A DNA stretch of 64,000 bases from Paenibacillus pasadenensis DSM 19293 (GTDB lineage: Bacteria; Bacillota; Bacilli; Paenibacillales; Paenibacillaceae), in NCBI RefSeq assembly GCF_000422485.1, contig NZ_KE383852.1, positions 62,001 through 126,000 on the forward strand, written 5' to 3'. Position 1 is the stretch's first letter. Each line of letters opens with the position of its first letter. Positions 56,419 through 64,000 of the stretch are shown here, piece after piece. Under the pieces are notes generated by a model. That model had not been told where the DNA came from, did not search any database, and saw nothing but the letters and a program-made list of their open reading frames with translations. Made by a program: the position numbers and the translations under genes.

Positions 56419-56447
56419 AGTATAGCAGATCGAGCCGCATGCGTAAA
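56419..56447 (-). promoter_or_regulatory. Promoter of the panBCD leader
   Basis: TTTACG (56442-56447) and TATACT (56419-56424) on the minus strand are 17 nt apart, in the gap after the birA stop. It gives a transcript start near 56412. Confidence 0.75.
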
Positions 56448-56474
56448 CGAAGGCCGAAGGCGCTTGCACGCCGA

Positions 56475-57455
56475 TCACGCCCGGATCGGCTCGCCCATCT
56501 GGGCCGAGAACAGCGTCCGCTCCGAACCGTCCGCCATCCGGACGATCAGCGCGCCGGACTCATGCAGGCCGAGCGGAGTCGCGACGATGTCGCCCTGCGG
56601 CGTGCGGAGCTCCGTCTCGCGATGCAGCGAGACCGACAGCGCCTCCCAGAGCGTCCGCACCAAGCCGAAGCCTTCGGCCAAATAGAGCCGGTACAGCCGC
56701 TCCCACTCGAGCAGGAACGCCGCCGCCAGGGCGCCGCGCGAAAAGCTGCGGCCGGCGGCCATGCGCAGCGAGACGGCCTTGTCCAGCAGCTCCGGCGGAT
56801 AGTCGGCCTCGCTCAGGTTGACGCTGATGCCGATGCCGGCCACGACATGCCGGAGCCGCTCGTCCTCGGCGGCCGACTCCAGCAGGATGCCGCTCAGCTT
56901 GCGGCCGTCGACGAGCAGGTCGTTCGGCCACTTGATGCCGATATCGAGCCCGGTCTCCGCGCGCAGCGTCCGGCAGAGCGCGACCGCGGCCAGCAGCGTC
57001 AGCTGCGGCGCGCTGCCGACCGGCAGCTGCGGCCGCAGGATCAGGCTCATCCAGAGCCCTTTGCCGTACGGCGACACCCAGCCCCGGCCCATGCGCCCGC
57101 GGCCGCTCAGCTGCTGCTCGGCGATGACGAGCGTGCCTTCCTCGGCGCCTTGCTGCGCGAGCTGCTGGGCGACGTTCTGCGTCGAGTCGATCTTGTCCAG
57201 CACGACAAGCCTGCGGCCGAAGCTCTCCGTCCGCAGCTGCGCGCCGATCGACTCCGCATCCAGCGGCTCGGGACGGCCGACGAGCCGGTAGCCGAGCTTG
57301 CGCGAGGCTTCGAACTCCACGCCCTGGTCCTGCAGCCGGCGGATGCCTTTCCATACCGCGGTCCGGCTGACGCCGAGCTCGCGGCTCACCTCCTCGCCGG
57401 AGCGAAAGCGCTCGCCCGATTCCTCGAACAGCTCCAGCAGCCTTTCCAGATCCAT
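56475..57455 (-). CDS. birA: Biotin-protein ligase / biotin operon repressor BirA
   Basis: Attaches biotin to carboxylase carrier domains and can repress biotin genes. The 326-residue protein has an N-terminal winged helix (about 1-60, GEEVSRELGVSRTAVWKGIR), the ligase motif GRGRMGRGW (118-126) and KWPNDLL (from 175), and a small C-terminal SH3-like domain. It lies 4 nt after cca. The panBCD promoter starts inside the gap just downstream. Confidence 0.96.
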   Translation of the reverse strand: MDLERLLELFEESGERFRSGEEVSRELGVSRTAVWKGIRRLQDQGVEFEASRKLGYRLVGRPEPLDAESIGAQLRTESFGRRLVVLDKIDSTQNVAQQLAQQGAEEGTLVIAEQQLSGRGRMGRGWVSPYGKGLWMSLILRPQLPVGSAPQLTLLAAVALCRTLRAETGLDIGIKWPNDLLVDGRKLSGILLESAAEDERLRHVVAGIGISVNLSEADYPPELLDKAVSLRMAAGRSFSRGALAAAFLLEWERLYRLYLAEGFGLVRTLWEALSVSLHRETELRTPQGDIVATPLGLHESGALIVRMADGSERTLFSAQMGEPIRA

Positions 57456-57459
57456 GTCC

Positions 57460-58785
57460 CTACTCTCCTTCCATCCAGGAAACAGCCAGCTTCGCCAGCG
57501 CTTCCGTCTCGTTCGGCGCCTCGCCGAGCATGACCGCCTCCAGCAGCCGCTTCAGCAGCGGCCCCAGCCAAGGCCCGGGCCGGCGGCCGAGCTGCCGCTG
57601 CAGCAGCCGGCCGTCGATCGCCAGCTCCTTGAGCGTGCGGGCGGGCAGCTGCTCCAGCCAGCCGCTCAGGAGGGCGGCTGGCGGCGCCGCGCCGGCGGGA
57701 AACAGCTGCGGCGCCAGGCCGGCCCGCTCCGCCGCGGCAAGAAACGCCAGCCCCTCGCGGACCGGCTCCTCGCCAAGCTCCAGCACGAGCCGCGCCAAGC
57801 CGTCCCGCTGCGGATCGCGGCCGAGCCGCTGCACGCCCGCATGGAACGCCAGCACGGCGGCAAGCCGCTCCTGGCGGGCCAAGCTGAACCGCAGCGTCGC
57901 AAAGCTCATCTTCGCTTCGTCCGCGAAGCCTTGCATCGCCTGATCTGCCGTCAGTCCCAGCAGCAGATGCAGCGCCGCCCAGCCGTCGTCCGGCCGCTGC
58001 AGCCGGCTCGCCGCCTGCAGCGGCGCGGCCAGTCCGCGTCCATGCGCAGAGCAGGCGCCAGCCGCCCGCGCCAGCGCCGGAATCGGTTCCTTGAATCGAT
58101 CCGCCAGCCCCGACGCGGCCAGCAGCGCCGCCCCGCGGGCAAGCCCGCCGCCGGCCAGCAGCTTGTCCAGCTCGGCGCCGACCCGCTCCATCGCGATCAG
58201 CCGCATTCCTTCGCGCCCGGCCTTCAGCCCGCGCCAGGCGGACGGAGCGAAGCTCAGCCCGTAGACGGCGGCGAAGCGGATGCCGCGCAGCAGCCGCAAG
58301 GCATCCTCGGCGAAGCGTTCCTCAGCCGCGCCGACCGCTCTCAGCGTCCGGTTCCGCAAATCCGCTTGGCCTCCGAACGGATCGGTCAGCCTTCCGCTCC
58401 GATCCATCGCCATCGCGTTGATAGTGAAGTCCCGCCGCCGCAGATCCTCCTCCAGGCTGCGAACGAACCGGACCTCGTCCGGCCGCCTCGCATCGCCGTA
58501 CTCGCCGTCCGTCCGGAAGGTCGTCAGCTCGTAAAGCCGTCCGCCGTGCCGGACGGTCACCGTCCCGTGCCGCAGTCCCGTCGGAATCGCATCGGGAAAC
58601 AGCTCCATCGCCTCCTCCGGCGTCGCCGAGGAGGCGATGTCCACGTCATGCAAAGGCAGGCCGAGCAGCAGGTCGCGCACGCACCCGCCGACGAAGACCG
58701 CTTGGAAGCCGGCCTCCTCGAGCCGAAGCAGCACCGGCAGCGCCGCTTGCATCTGCGGATCGAGCGGGATGGCTCCGCCTTTCAT
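57460..58785 (-). CDS. cca: tRNA CCA-adding enzyme / polynucleotide adenylyltransferase family protein
   Basis: A 441-residue nucleotidyltransferase that adds or repairs the CCA end of tRNA. The active-site motifs are FVGGCVRDLLLG (about 31-42) with HDVDIAS (about 45-51) and RRDFTINAMA (about 113), followed by a long C-terminal helical region. The start at 58785 overlaps the bshA stop by 4 nt. In Bacillus the same position is occupied by cca (papS), between bshA and birA. Confidence 0.93.
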   Translation of the reverse strand: MKGGAIPLDPQMQAALPVLLRLEEAGFQAVFVGGCVRDLLLGLPLHDVDIASSATPEEAMELFPDAIPTGLRHGTVTVRHGGRLYELTTFRTDGEYGDARRPDEVRFVRSLEEDLRRRDFTINAMAMDRSGRLTDPFGGQADLRNRTLRAVGAAEERFAEDALRLLRGIRFAAVYGLSFAPSAWRGLKAGREGMRLIAMERVGAELDKLLAGGGLARGAALLAASGLADRFKEPIPALARAAGACSAHGRGLAAPLQAASRLQRPDDGWAALHLLLGLTADQAMQGFADEAKMSFATLRFSLARQERLAAVLAFHAGVQRLGRDPQRDGLARLVLELGEEPVREGLAFLAAAERAGLAPQLFPAGAAPPAALLSGWLEQLPARTLKELAIDGRLLQRQLGRRPGPWLGPLLKRLLEAVMLGEAPNETEALAKLAVSWMEGE

Positions 58786-59948
58786 CCGCGGCAAGCCTGC
58801 ATCGGGAGCTCCGCCTCGAGTCCGAGCACCCGGTAATAGATCTTTTCGTATTCGAGCGTGATCCGGTCGTTGCAAAATTCCTCGCAGGAGCGCTTGATGC
58901 ACGCCTCGCGGAACTGCTCATACATCGCCTCGTTCGTCAGCAGGCGGACGGCGTTGCGGGCCATGTCCGCCGTATCTCCGACCGGCGACAGGAATCCGGT
59001 CCGCTCATGCGCCACAAGCTCGGGGATGCCGCCTGCGGTCGAGCCGATCGTCGGGACGCCGCATCCCATCGCCTCGAGGGCGACGAGCCCGAAGCTTTCC
59101 TTTTCGGACGGCAGCAGCAGCAGGTCGGCGAGCGAGATGATCTGCGCCACATCCTCCTGCTTGCCGAGGAAATGGACGCGGTCCTCCAGCCCCATCTCCT
59201 GAATCTGAAACTGGATTCGCGACAGTTCAGGCCCTTCTCCGACCAAAAGCAGCTTCGAGGGGACATGCTCATTGACGCGGCGGAAAATATCAATGACGTC
59301 TCCGACGCGCTTGACCGGACGGAAATTGGAAATATGCATGAGGATCTTTTCATGCGGCAAGGCGTAGTCATCCCGCATCGAGCCCGTGTCTCGCGGGTAG
59401 TAGACGCGCTTGTCGACGAAGTTGTACGTCAGGTCGATATCACGCGTAATGTCCATCAGCTCGCGCGTCTCGCGGATGAGATCCTTGGATACGGCGGTGA
59501 CGGCGTCGCTTTCGTTGATCGCGAGGCGGATCAGGCTTTTCAGCGACTCGTCTTGGGCCAGCACCGTAATGTCGGTCCCGTGCAGCGTCGTCACCGTCTT
59601 CAGGCCGGAGCCGTTCATCATCTGCTTGGCGAGGAAGGCGCATACGGCATGCGGCACCGCATAATGCACATGCAGCAGATCCAGGTTCTGCATCGCGGCG
59701 ACCTGGGCCATCTTGCTGGCGAGGCTCAGATCGTACGGCGGATAGCGGAAAACGTAATACTGGTTGACCTCGACCTCGTGATAGAAGATGTTCTTGTGGA
59801 ACTGGCCGAGGCGGAACGGAATGCTGTGCGTGATGAAATGGATTTCATGCCCTTTTTCCGCGAGCAGCTTGCCGAGCTCGGTCGCCACGACCCCGGATCC
59901 GCCGAGGGTCGGATAGCACGTGATGCCGATCTTCAGTTTTCTGGACAT
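58782..59948 (-). CDS. bshA: N-acetyl-alpha-D-glucosaminyl L-malate synthase (bacillithiol)
   Basis: Family 4 glycosyltransferase, first enzyme of bacillithiol synthesis, joining GlcNAc from UDP-GlcNAc to malate. The 388-residue protein has CYPTLGGSGVVATELGK near the N-terminus and the E-x7-E region in PSEKESFGLVALEAMGCGVP (about 285). It sits next to bshB1, as in Bacillus. The start at 59948 has GGAGGAACGATC just upstream. Confidence 0.95.
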   Translation of the reverse strand: MSRKLKIGITCYPTLGGSGVVATELGKLLAEKGHEIHFITHSIPFRLGQFHKNIFYHEVEVNQYYVFRYPPYDLSLASKMAQVAAMQNLDLLHVHYAVPHAVCAFLAKQMMNGSGLKTVTTLHGTDITVLAQDESLKSLIRLAINESDAVTAVSKDLIRETRELMDITRDIDLTYNFVDKRVYYPRDTGSMRDDYALPHEKILMHISNFRPVKRVGDVIDIFRRVNEHVPSKLLLVGEGPELSRIQFQIQEMGLEDRVHFLGKQEDVAQIISLADLLLLPSEKESFGLVALEAMGCGVPTIGSTAGGIPELVAHERTGFLSPVGDTADMARNAVRLLTNEAMYEQFREACIKRSCEEFCNDRITLEYEKIYYRVLGLEAELPMQACRG

Positions 59949-60041
59949 GATCGTTCCTCCTGGGTGAAGCCGGAACCGGGTCCGGCTTCGGCGTGGATGC
60001 CTGATGCTATCATTGTATTCGCGGCTCGGAGCCATTAATCA

Positions 60042-60752
60042 TCAAGCTTCGAGAAAGCTCGACACCGGATGCGGGCGCTTCAGCGCGAAGCCTTCCGCAT
60101 AGCGGCAGCCGGCGGCTTGTCCCGTCAAATAATCGCGGTACTCGACCCGCTGCACGTATCCCTGCGTCAGCGGCGTCTCGACGCGGTCGCCGCCGGCAGC
60201 CTCGAACTGCGAGCGATAGGCGGCCAGAGCGTCGAGCTTGGTCCCGATCTCCGCCGTGACGTCGACCGTCAGGGCGATATCGCGCTGGTCGTTGATGTAG
60301 TAATAGACGAGCCGCTCCACCTGGACCGGAGGCAGCTCCGGCATGCAGCGGCGCAGCTTGGCGTTGAATACGGCTTCCTCGACGATCGCGCTGCATGCGT
60401 TGTGGTCGGGGTGGCGGTCCTGCCAGTACGGCGCGAAGACGACGCGCGGCCGGCGGAGCCGAATCTCGCGGACGACGGCGGCGATCTGCTCCGAGTCCCC
60501 CGTCAAGCCGCGGTCCGGCAAGCCGAGGCAGCCCCGATAGGCCAAGCCCAGGATGCGGGAAGCCTCCGCCGCCTCCTCGGCGCGCAGCACCGGATCTCCG
60601 TTCGAGCTCATCTCGCTGCGCGTCAGGTCGCAGACGCCGACGCGCCACCCTTGCCGGGCATGGAGGGCGATCGTGCCGCCCATGCCGATCTCGGCATCGT
60701 CCGCATGGGCGCCGAAAACGAGCAGATCGACTTGACTCTGTTGAGCGTCCAT
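60042..60752 (-). CDS. bshB1: Bacillithiol biosynthesis deacetylase BshB1
   Basis: LmbE-family zinc deacetylase, removing acetate from GlcNAc-malate. The 236-residue protein has the metal motif FGAHADDAEIGMGGT (about 13-27) and WQDRHPDHNACS (about 110). The last bacillithiol step, bshC, is not in this window. It lies 4 nt after mgsA. Confidence 0.94.
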   Translation of the reverse strand: MDAQQSQVDLLVFGAHADDAEIGMGGTIALHARQGWRVGVCDLTRSEMSSNGDPVLRAEEAAEASRILGLAYRGCLGLPDRGLTGDSEQIAAVVREIRLRRPRVVFAPYWQDRHPDHNACSAIVEEAVFNAKLRRCMPELPPVQVERLVYYYINDQRDIALTVDVTAEIGTKLDALAAYRSQFEAAGGDRVETPLTQGYVQRVEYRDYLTGQAAGCRYAEGFALKRPHPVSSFLEA

Positions 60753-60756
60753 CCGC

Positions 60757-61170
60757 TTACTCCGGCTTGTACTTGTGCACGAGCTCGCGCCAGGCGAAGT
60801 CTCCGCGCATCATCGACTTGACGAGCAGCTCGGCGGTCGCGATGTTCGTCGCCACCGGGATGCCTTGCACGTCGCACAGGCGAAGCAAGGCGGTAATGTC
60901 CGGCTCATGCGGCTGAGCCATGAGCGGATCGCGCAGGAAGATGATGAGATCAAGCTCATCCTCCGCGACAAGCGCTCCGATCTGCTGGTCCCCGCCGAGC
61001 GGGCCGCTCATGAAGCGCTTGATTTGCAGGCTCGTCTTTTCCATGATGCGGGAGCCCGTCGTCCCGGTGGAATACAGCTTGGCGTTTTTGAACGCCTCCT
61101 CGTAGGCGGTGACGAAGTTGACCATTTCGTCCTTTTTGCGGTCATGCGCGATGAATGCGATTTGCAGCAT
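60757..61170 (-). CDS. mgsA: Methylglyoxal synthase
   Basis: Converts dihydroxyacetone phosphate to methylglyoxal, a bypass when phosphorylated sugars build up. The 137-residue protein has [13 protein letters not shown] at the N-terminus, STGTTGSRI (about 34-42) and the catalytic [13 protein letters not shown] (about 54-66). It lies between dapB and bshB1, the same order as in B. subtilis. Confidence 0.96.
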   Translation of the reverse strand: MLQIAFIAHDRKKDEMVNFVTAYEEAFKNAKLYSTGTTGSRIMEKTSLQIKRFMSGPLGGDQQIGALVAEDELDLIIFLRDPLMAQPHEPDITALLRLCDVQGIPVATNIATAELLVKSMMRGDFAWRELVHKYKPE

Positions 61171-61223
61171 CTATTCCAGCTCCTTTACGGCCTGACAGGC
61201 TGAAGTTTTCCAGGAATCGTTCC

Positions 61224-62030
61224 TTAGTCGTCCATGATATGCTCGAAGCCGTACACCATGCCCTCGTAGGTCATTACTTTGCGGACGGCATGCGCGACGC
61301 CCGGCATGTAGCCGGCGCGGTCATAGGAGTCGTGGCGGATTTTGAGCGACTGTCCGAACGCTCCGAAGACGACCTCCTGCTGGGCGAACACGCCCGGAAG
61401 ACGCACGCTGTGGATGCGGAACCCGTCGTAATAGCCGCCGCGCGAGCCCTCGATCGTCTCCTCCTCGCTCGGATTGCCCTGCCGCAGCTCCTTGCGGGCG
61501 GCTGAGATGAGCTCGGCCGTCTTGATCGACGTTCCGGACGGAGCGTCAAGCTTCTGGTCGCCATGATATTCAATGATTTCGAGATGCGGGAAGTATTTGG
61601 CCGCCTCGGCGGCGAATTTCATCATCAGGATGGCTCCGATCGAAAAGTTCGGCGCGATCAGCCCGCCGATCTTCTGCTGCTTGCACAGCTCGTCCAGCTC
61701 TTCGATCTGGGCTGGCGTGAAGCCGGTGGCGCCGACGACCGGCCGGACGCCGCGCGTGATCGCTTCCAGCGTGTTGGCGTATACGGCCTGCGGCACGGTG
61801 AAGTCGACGAGCACGTCGATGTCGGCGGAGGACAGCATCGCCTCGAGCGTAGGCACGACCTTGACGCCGGCCTCGTCCAGGCCGACCAGGCGTCCCGCGT
61901 CGACGGCGCCTGCGGATGGAGACATCGCGCCGGCCAGCTGAAGCCCTTCCTCCTGCAGCACCAGCTTGACGGCTTCGCGGCCCATGCGGCCGGATGCGCC
62001 GGCCACCGCGACTTTGATTGGGGTTGACAT
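61224..62030 (-). CDS. dapB: 4-hydroxy-tetrahydrodipicolinate reductase
   Basis: Reduces hydroxy-tetrahydrodipicolinate in lysine and diaminopimelate synthesis. The 268-residue protein has the Rossmann motif VAGASGRMGREAVK (about 9-22), GATGFTPAQIEEL, and the substrate motif IIEYHGDQKLDAPSGTS (about 155). It is 53 nt upstream of mgsA. Confidence 0.97.
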   Translation of the reverse strand: MSTPIKVAVAGASGRMGREAVKLVLQEEGLQLAGAMSPSAGAVDAGRLVGLDEAGVKVVPTLEAMLSSADIDVLVDFTVPQAVYANTLEAITRGVRPVVGATGFTPAQIEELDELCKQQKIGGLIAPNFSIGAILMMKFAAEAAKYFPHLEIIEYHGDQKLDAPSGTSIKTAELISAARKELRQGNPSEEETIEGSRGGYYDGFRIHSVRLPGVFAQQEVVFGAFGQSLKIRHDSYDRAGYMPGVAHAVRKVMTYEGMVYGFEHIMDD

Positions 62031-62072
62031 TGATGATCACCTCGGTTCAGAAATAAAAGGCGGCAGGGACGG

Positions 62073-62588
62073 TCAATCCCTCCCTCGCCGCCTCAGCATC
62101 CGCTTGAGCTGACGATTCAGCTGCCTCGCTTCCTCCATCGCCGGCTCCAGGCGGCAAGCCTCTGCCGCGAGCAGCCGCGCTTCCTGCAGCCGGCCGAGCT
62201 GCATGCAGCAGACCGCGGCGAGATAGCAGGCCTCGGCCTGAAGCGGGTCGAGGATGCGGGCCTCCTGCAGGAACTCCATCGCTTCCGACGCGGAGCCCGA
62301 CTCGGAAGCCAGCAGCAGCTTGGCGTCGGAGACGAGACGCCTCGCCTCGACGATGTCCAGGTGATAGCGGTACTCCTCGTGGCCCGGCTTCAGCTCGCAT
62401 GCCTGGACCGCATGGTGGAGGGCAAGCTCCCACCGTCCGCTCCGAGCGCAGGAGACCGAGCACTTATAATGAAAGGAAGCGTTGCGAGGCTCCAGCTGGA
62501 TGGCCTGCAGGAACCACTCGATCGCTCCATCGAAATCGCCGTTCAAGATGCATTCATACGCTTTTTTGATGCAGCCTTCCCCGTCCAT
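62073..62588 (-). CDS. Tetratricopeptide repeat protein
   Basis: A 171-residue protein with about four TPR-type helical hairpins (for example ECILNGDFDGAIEWFLQAIQ, ELALHHAVQACELKPG and AEACYLAAVCCMQLGRLQEA) and a basic end KRMLRRRGRD. Function unknown, likely protein-protein contact. It lies 42 nt before dapB in the same operon; Bacillus has no such gene there. Confidence 0.8.
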   Translation of the reverse strand: MDGEGCIKKAYECILNGDFDGAIEWFLQAIQLEPRNASFHYKCSVSCARSGRWELALHHAVQACELKPGHEEYRYHLDIVEARRLVSDAKLLLASESGSASEAMEFLQEARILDPLQAEACYLAAVCCMQLGRLQEARLLAAEACRLEPAMEEARQLNRQLKRMLRRRGRD

Positions 62589-62639
62589 CCGCCCACCTTC
62601 CTTGCGCTAGGGTGATGGTAACAGCATATGCCCGGGGCG

Positions 62640-62978
62640 TTATTGCGGTTCGCCGTTTTTGCGCGTCCAGCGGTCGGCGTCGCGCGTATTGAACTTGTGC
62701 ATGACGGCGTCATGCGCCTTCGTCAGGTCGATGTCCAGCGAGTTGGCGAAGCAGTTCAGGATGAACAGGATGTCGCCCAGCTCCATTTCGATGGAGTTGT
62801 CCGCCTCGTCCGGCTTCTTCGGCTTCTCGCCGTACGTATGGTTCACTTCGCGCGCCAGCTCGCCGACTTCCTCCGCCAGCCTGGCCACGAGCGACAGCGG
62901 GCTGAAGTAGCCTTCCTTGAACTGGCCTATGTAACGGTCTACCTCGCGCTGGATTTCGGCGAGTGATTTTTCTTCCAT
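62640..62978 (-). CDS. MazG-family nucleotide pyrophosphohydrolase (YpjD-like)
   Basis: A 112-residue all-alpha NTP pyrophosphatase. The metal-binding motif is RLAEEVGELAREVNH (E-x2-E) and MELGDILFILNC (E-x2-D). B. subtilis ypjD is at the same place, directly before dapB, and this agrees with identity as YpjD. It may clean up non-canonical nucleotides. It is the first gene of the leftward operon. Confidence 0.92.
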   Translation of the reverse strand: MEEKSLAEIQREVDRYIGQFKEGYFSPLSLVARLAEEVGELAREVNHTYGEKPKKPDEADNSIEMELGDILFILNCFANSLDIDLTKAHDAVMHKFNTRDADRWTRKNGEPQ

Positions 62979-62992
62979 GCGACAGTCCCCTT

Positions 62993-63040
62993 TTGCAACG
63001 TATCTTTACCTATGTTATCCTAAAGCAGTTTTGAACACAA
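62993..63040. promoter_or_regulatory. Overlapping divergent promoters, mazG and YitT-like gene
   Basis: Rightward: TTGCAA (62993-62998) and TATCCT (63016-63021), 17 nt apart. Leftward: TTGTGT (63035-63040) and TAACAT (63012-63017), 17 nt apart. The two -10 boxes overlap, so the promoters may compete. Confidence 0.6.
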
Positions 63041-63099
63041 TATAGGGAAGCCGCTGCCAGGCTGCCCGCTCAGACTGTGAAGCCAAGGAGAAAACCGTC

Positions 63100-63972
63100 A
63101 TGACCCATCTTGCTTACCGCTATCTGTACAAGTCCATCCTCCCCGTCCTGCTCGGAACGGCCATCTACGCCTTCGGCCTGCAGTATTTCCTGCTGCCCAA
63201 CCAGCTCATGGAAGGCGGCGTGACCGGCATCGCCGTCCTGCTCAACTATGCGTTCGGCTGGAAGCTGTCCATCACGACGCTGCTGCTCAACATCCCGCTC
63301 TTCTTCATCGGGCTGCGCATCCTCGGCCGGCTGCCGATGATCATGACGATCGTCGGCACGCTCAGCCTGTCCCTCTTCCTGTTCATTTTTGAAAGGGGAA
63401 TCGAAGCGGGCTGGATCGAGCCGTTCAACGCCGAGCATGACCTCATCCTCGCCGCGCTGTACGCGGGCGTGACGCTCGGAGGCGGCCTCGGCATCGTGTT
63501 CCGCTTCGGCGGCACGACCGGCGGCGTCGACATCGCCGCCCGCATCATCAACCGCGCCAAGGGCTGGAGCATGGGCCAGATCATCCTGTCGTTCGACGCG
63601 ATCATCATCGGCATCTCGCTCATGTACATTCCGAAGCAGAACGTGCTCTATACGCTTGTCGCCGTCTTCATCGCCTCCAAGCTCATCGACTTCATCCAGG
63701 AAGGCGCCTACGCCGCCAAGGCGTTCTCGATCATCAGCGAAAAGGGCGAGGAGATCGCCGAGCGCATCACCGTCGAGCTCGAGCGCGGAGTGACGCTCAT
63801 TCCCGCTGTCGGCGCCTACTCCAAGGTGCAGCGCAACATGATCTACTGCGTCGTATCCCGCAGCGAGATCCGCTCGCTGCGCTTGATCGTGAAGACGATC
63901 GATCCGCGCGCGTTCATCGTCATCAGCGACGTGCATGACGTTCTGGGCGAGGGCTTCAAGGAGGAGGCCTAA
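63100..63972 (+). CDS. YitT-family membrane protein (YpjC-like, DUF2179)
   Basis: A 290-residue membrane protein with about five N-terminal membrane segments (to about residue 195) and a C-terminal cytoplasmic DUF2179 domain (about 215-285, GVTLIPAVGAYSKVQRNMIY). The conserved FGGTTGGVDIAARIIN motif of the family is at about 141. B. subtilis ypjC lies next to ypjD in the same relation. Its transport substrate is not known. Confidence 0.93.
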   Translation: MTHLAYRYLYKSILPVLLGTAIYAFGLQYFLLPNQLMEGGVTGIAVLLNYAFGWKLSITTLLLNIPLFFIGLRILGRLPMIMTIVGTLSLSLFLFIFERGIEAGWIEPFNAEHDLILAALYAGVTLGGGLGIVFRFGGTTGGVDIAARIINRAKGWSMGQIILSFDAIIIGISLMYIPKQNVLYTLVAVFIASKLIDFIQEGAYAAKAFSIISEKGEEIAERITVELERGVTLIPAVGAYSKVQRNMIYCVVSRSEIRSLRLIVKTIDPRAFIVISDVHDVLGEGFKEEA

Positions 63973-64000
63973 GCCTAAGCCGCCTCTTCCCTTCCCCTAG

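Noticed and set aside
56244-57533. Open frame covering the panB leader and birA antisense
   Set aside because: It is a composition shadow of birA; the leader has promoter and terminator signals on the other strand.

Overview
The window is about 64 kb of GC-rich DNA from a low-GC-lineage Gram-positive bacterium, most likely Paenibacillus or a close relative in the Paenibacillaceae. The evidence is synteny with the Bacillus subtilis block mazG/ypjD-dapB-mgsA-bshB1-bshA-cca-birA-panBCD-dinG...tseB...asnS-dnaD, strong AAGGAGG ribosome binding sites, a T-box leader, carbohydrate ABC operons without their own ATPase, large membrane-anchored AraC regulators of the YesS type, and bacillithiol genes. 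No rRNA, tRNA, insertion sequence, prophage or CRISPR array was seen.

Layout. 1-1113 has no gene and holds two related 52-bp tandem repeat arrays, a hairpin-rich stretch and a 61-bp direct repeat. 1114-4245 carries leuC-leuD and a divergent LysR regulator. 4269-13488 carries methionine salvage genes (mtnU, mtnE), a small exported protein, and a T-box-controlled operon proB-proA-proC-mtnW-mtnX-mtnB that joins proline synthesis to methionine salvage. 13596-25492 is a pectin/rhamnogalacturonan region: a PL26-like lyase with an FG-GAP partner, a YesS-like regulator, an lplABC-like transporter and a GH51 arabinofuranosidase. 25719-28288 holds an acetyltransferase remnant, a MocR regulator and a divergent DMT exporter. 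28411-35709 is a second ABC locus, combined unusually with an amidohydrolase and a Rieske protein under another AraC regulator. 35989-40184 has two TIM-barrel sugar isomerases, a Gfo/Idh/MocA dehydrogenase, a third AraC regulator and a 64-residue membrane protein.

From 40257 to the end lies the conserved housekeeping block, almost all on the minus strand: ferritin, a DUF1450 protein, dnaD, asnS, ackA and hbd as one tightly packed chain; a short FtsH-like protease with an anchored partner; tseB, mtaD, rex, dinG and a TPR protein; panD-panC-panB behind a separate promoter and a leader of about 260 nt ending in an intrinsic terminator; birA, cca, bshA, bshB1, mgsA, dapB, a TPR protein and mazG; and a divergent YitT-family membrane protein at the right edge.

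The most unusual signals are the paired repeat arrays whose cores co-vary, the proline/methionine-salvage operon under one T-box, the uncharacterised panBCD leader, the amidohydrolase-Rieske-ABC operon, and the short FtsH-like protease pair. Functions are assigned from recognised protein families and visible motifs; no database search was run.
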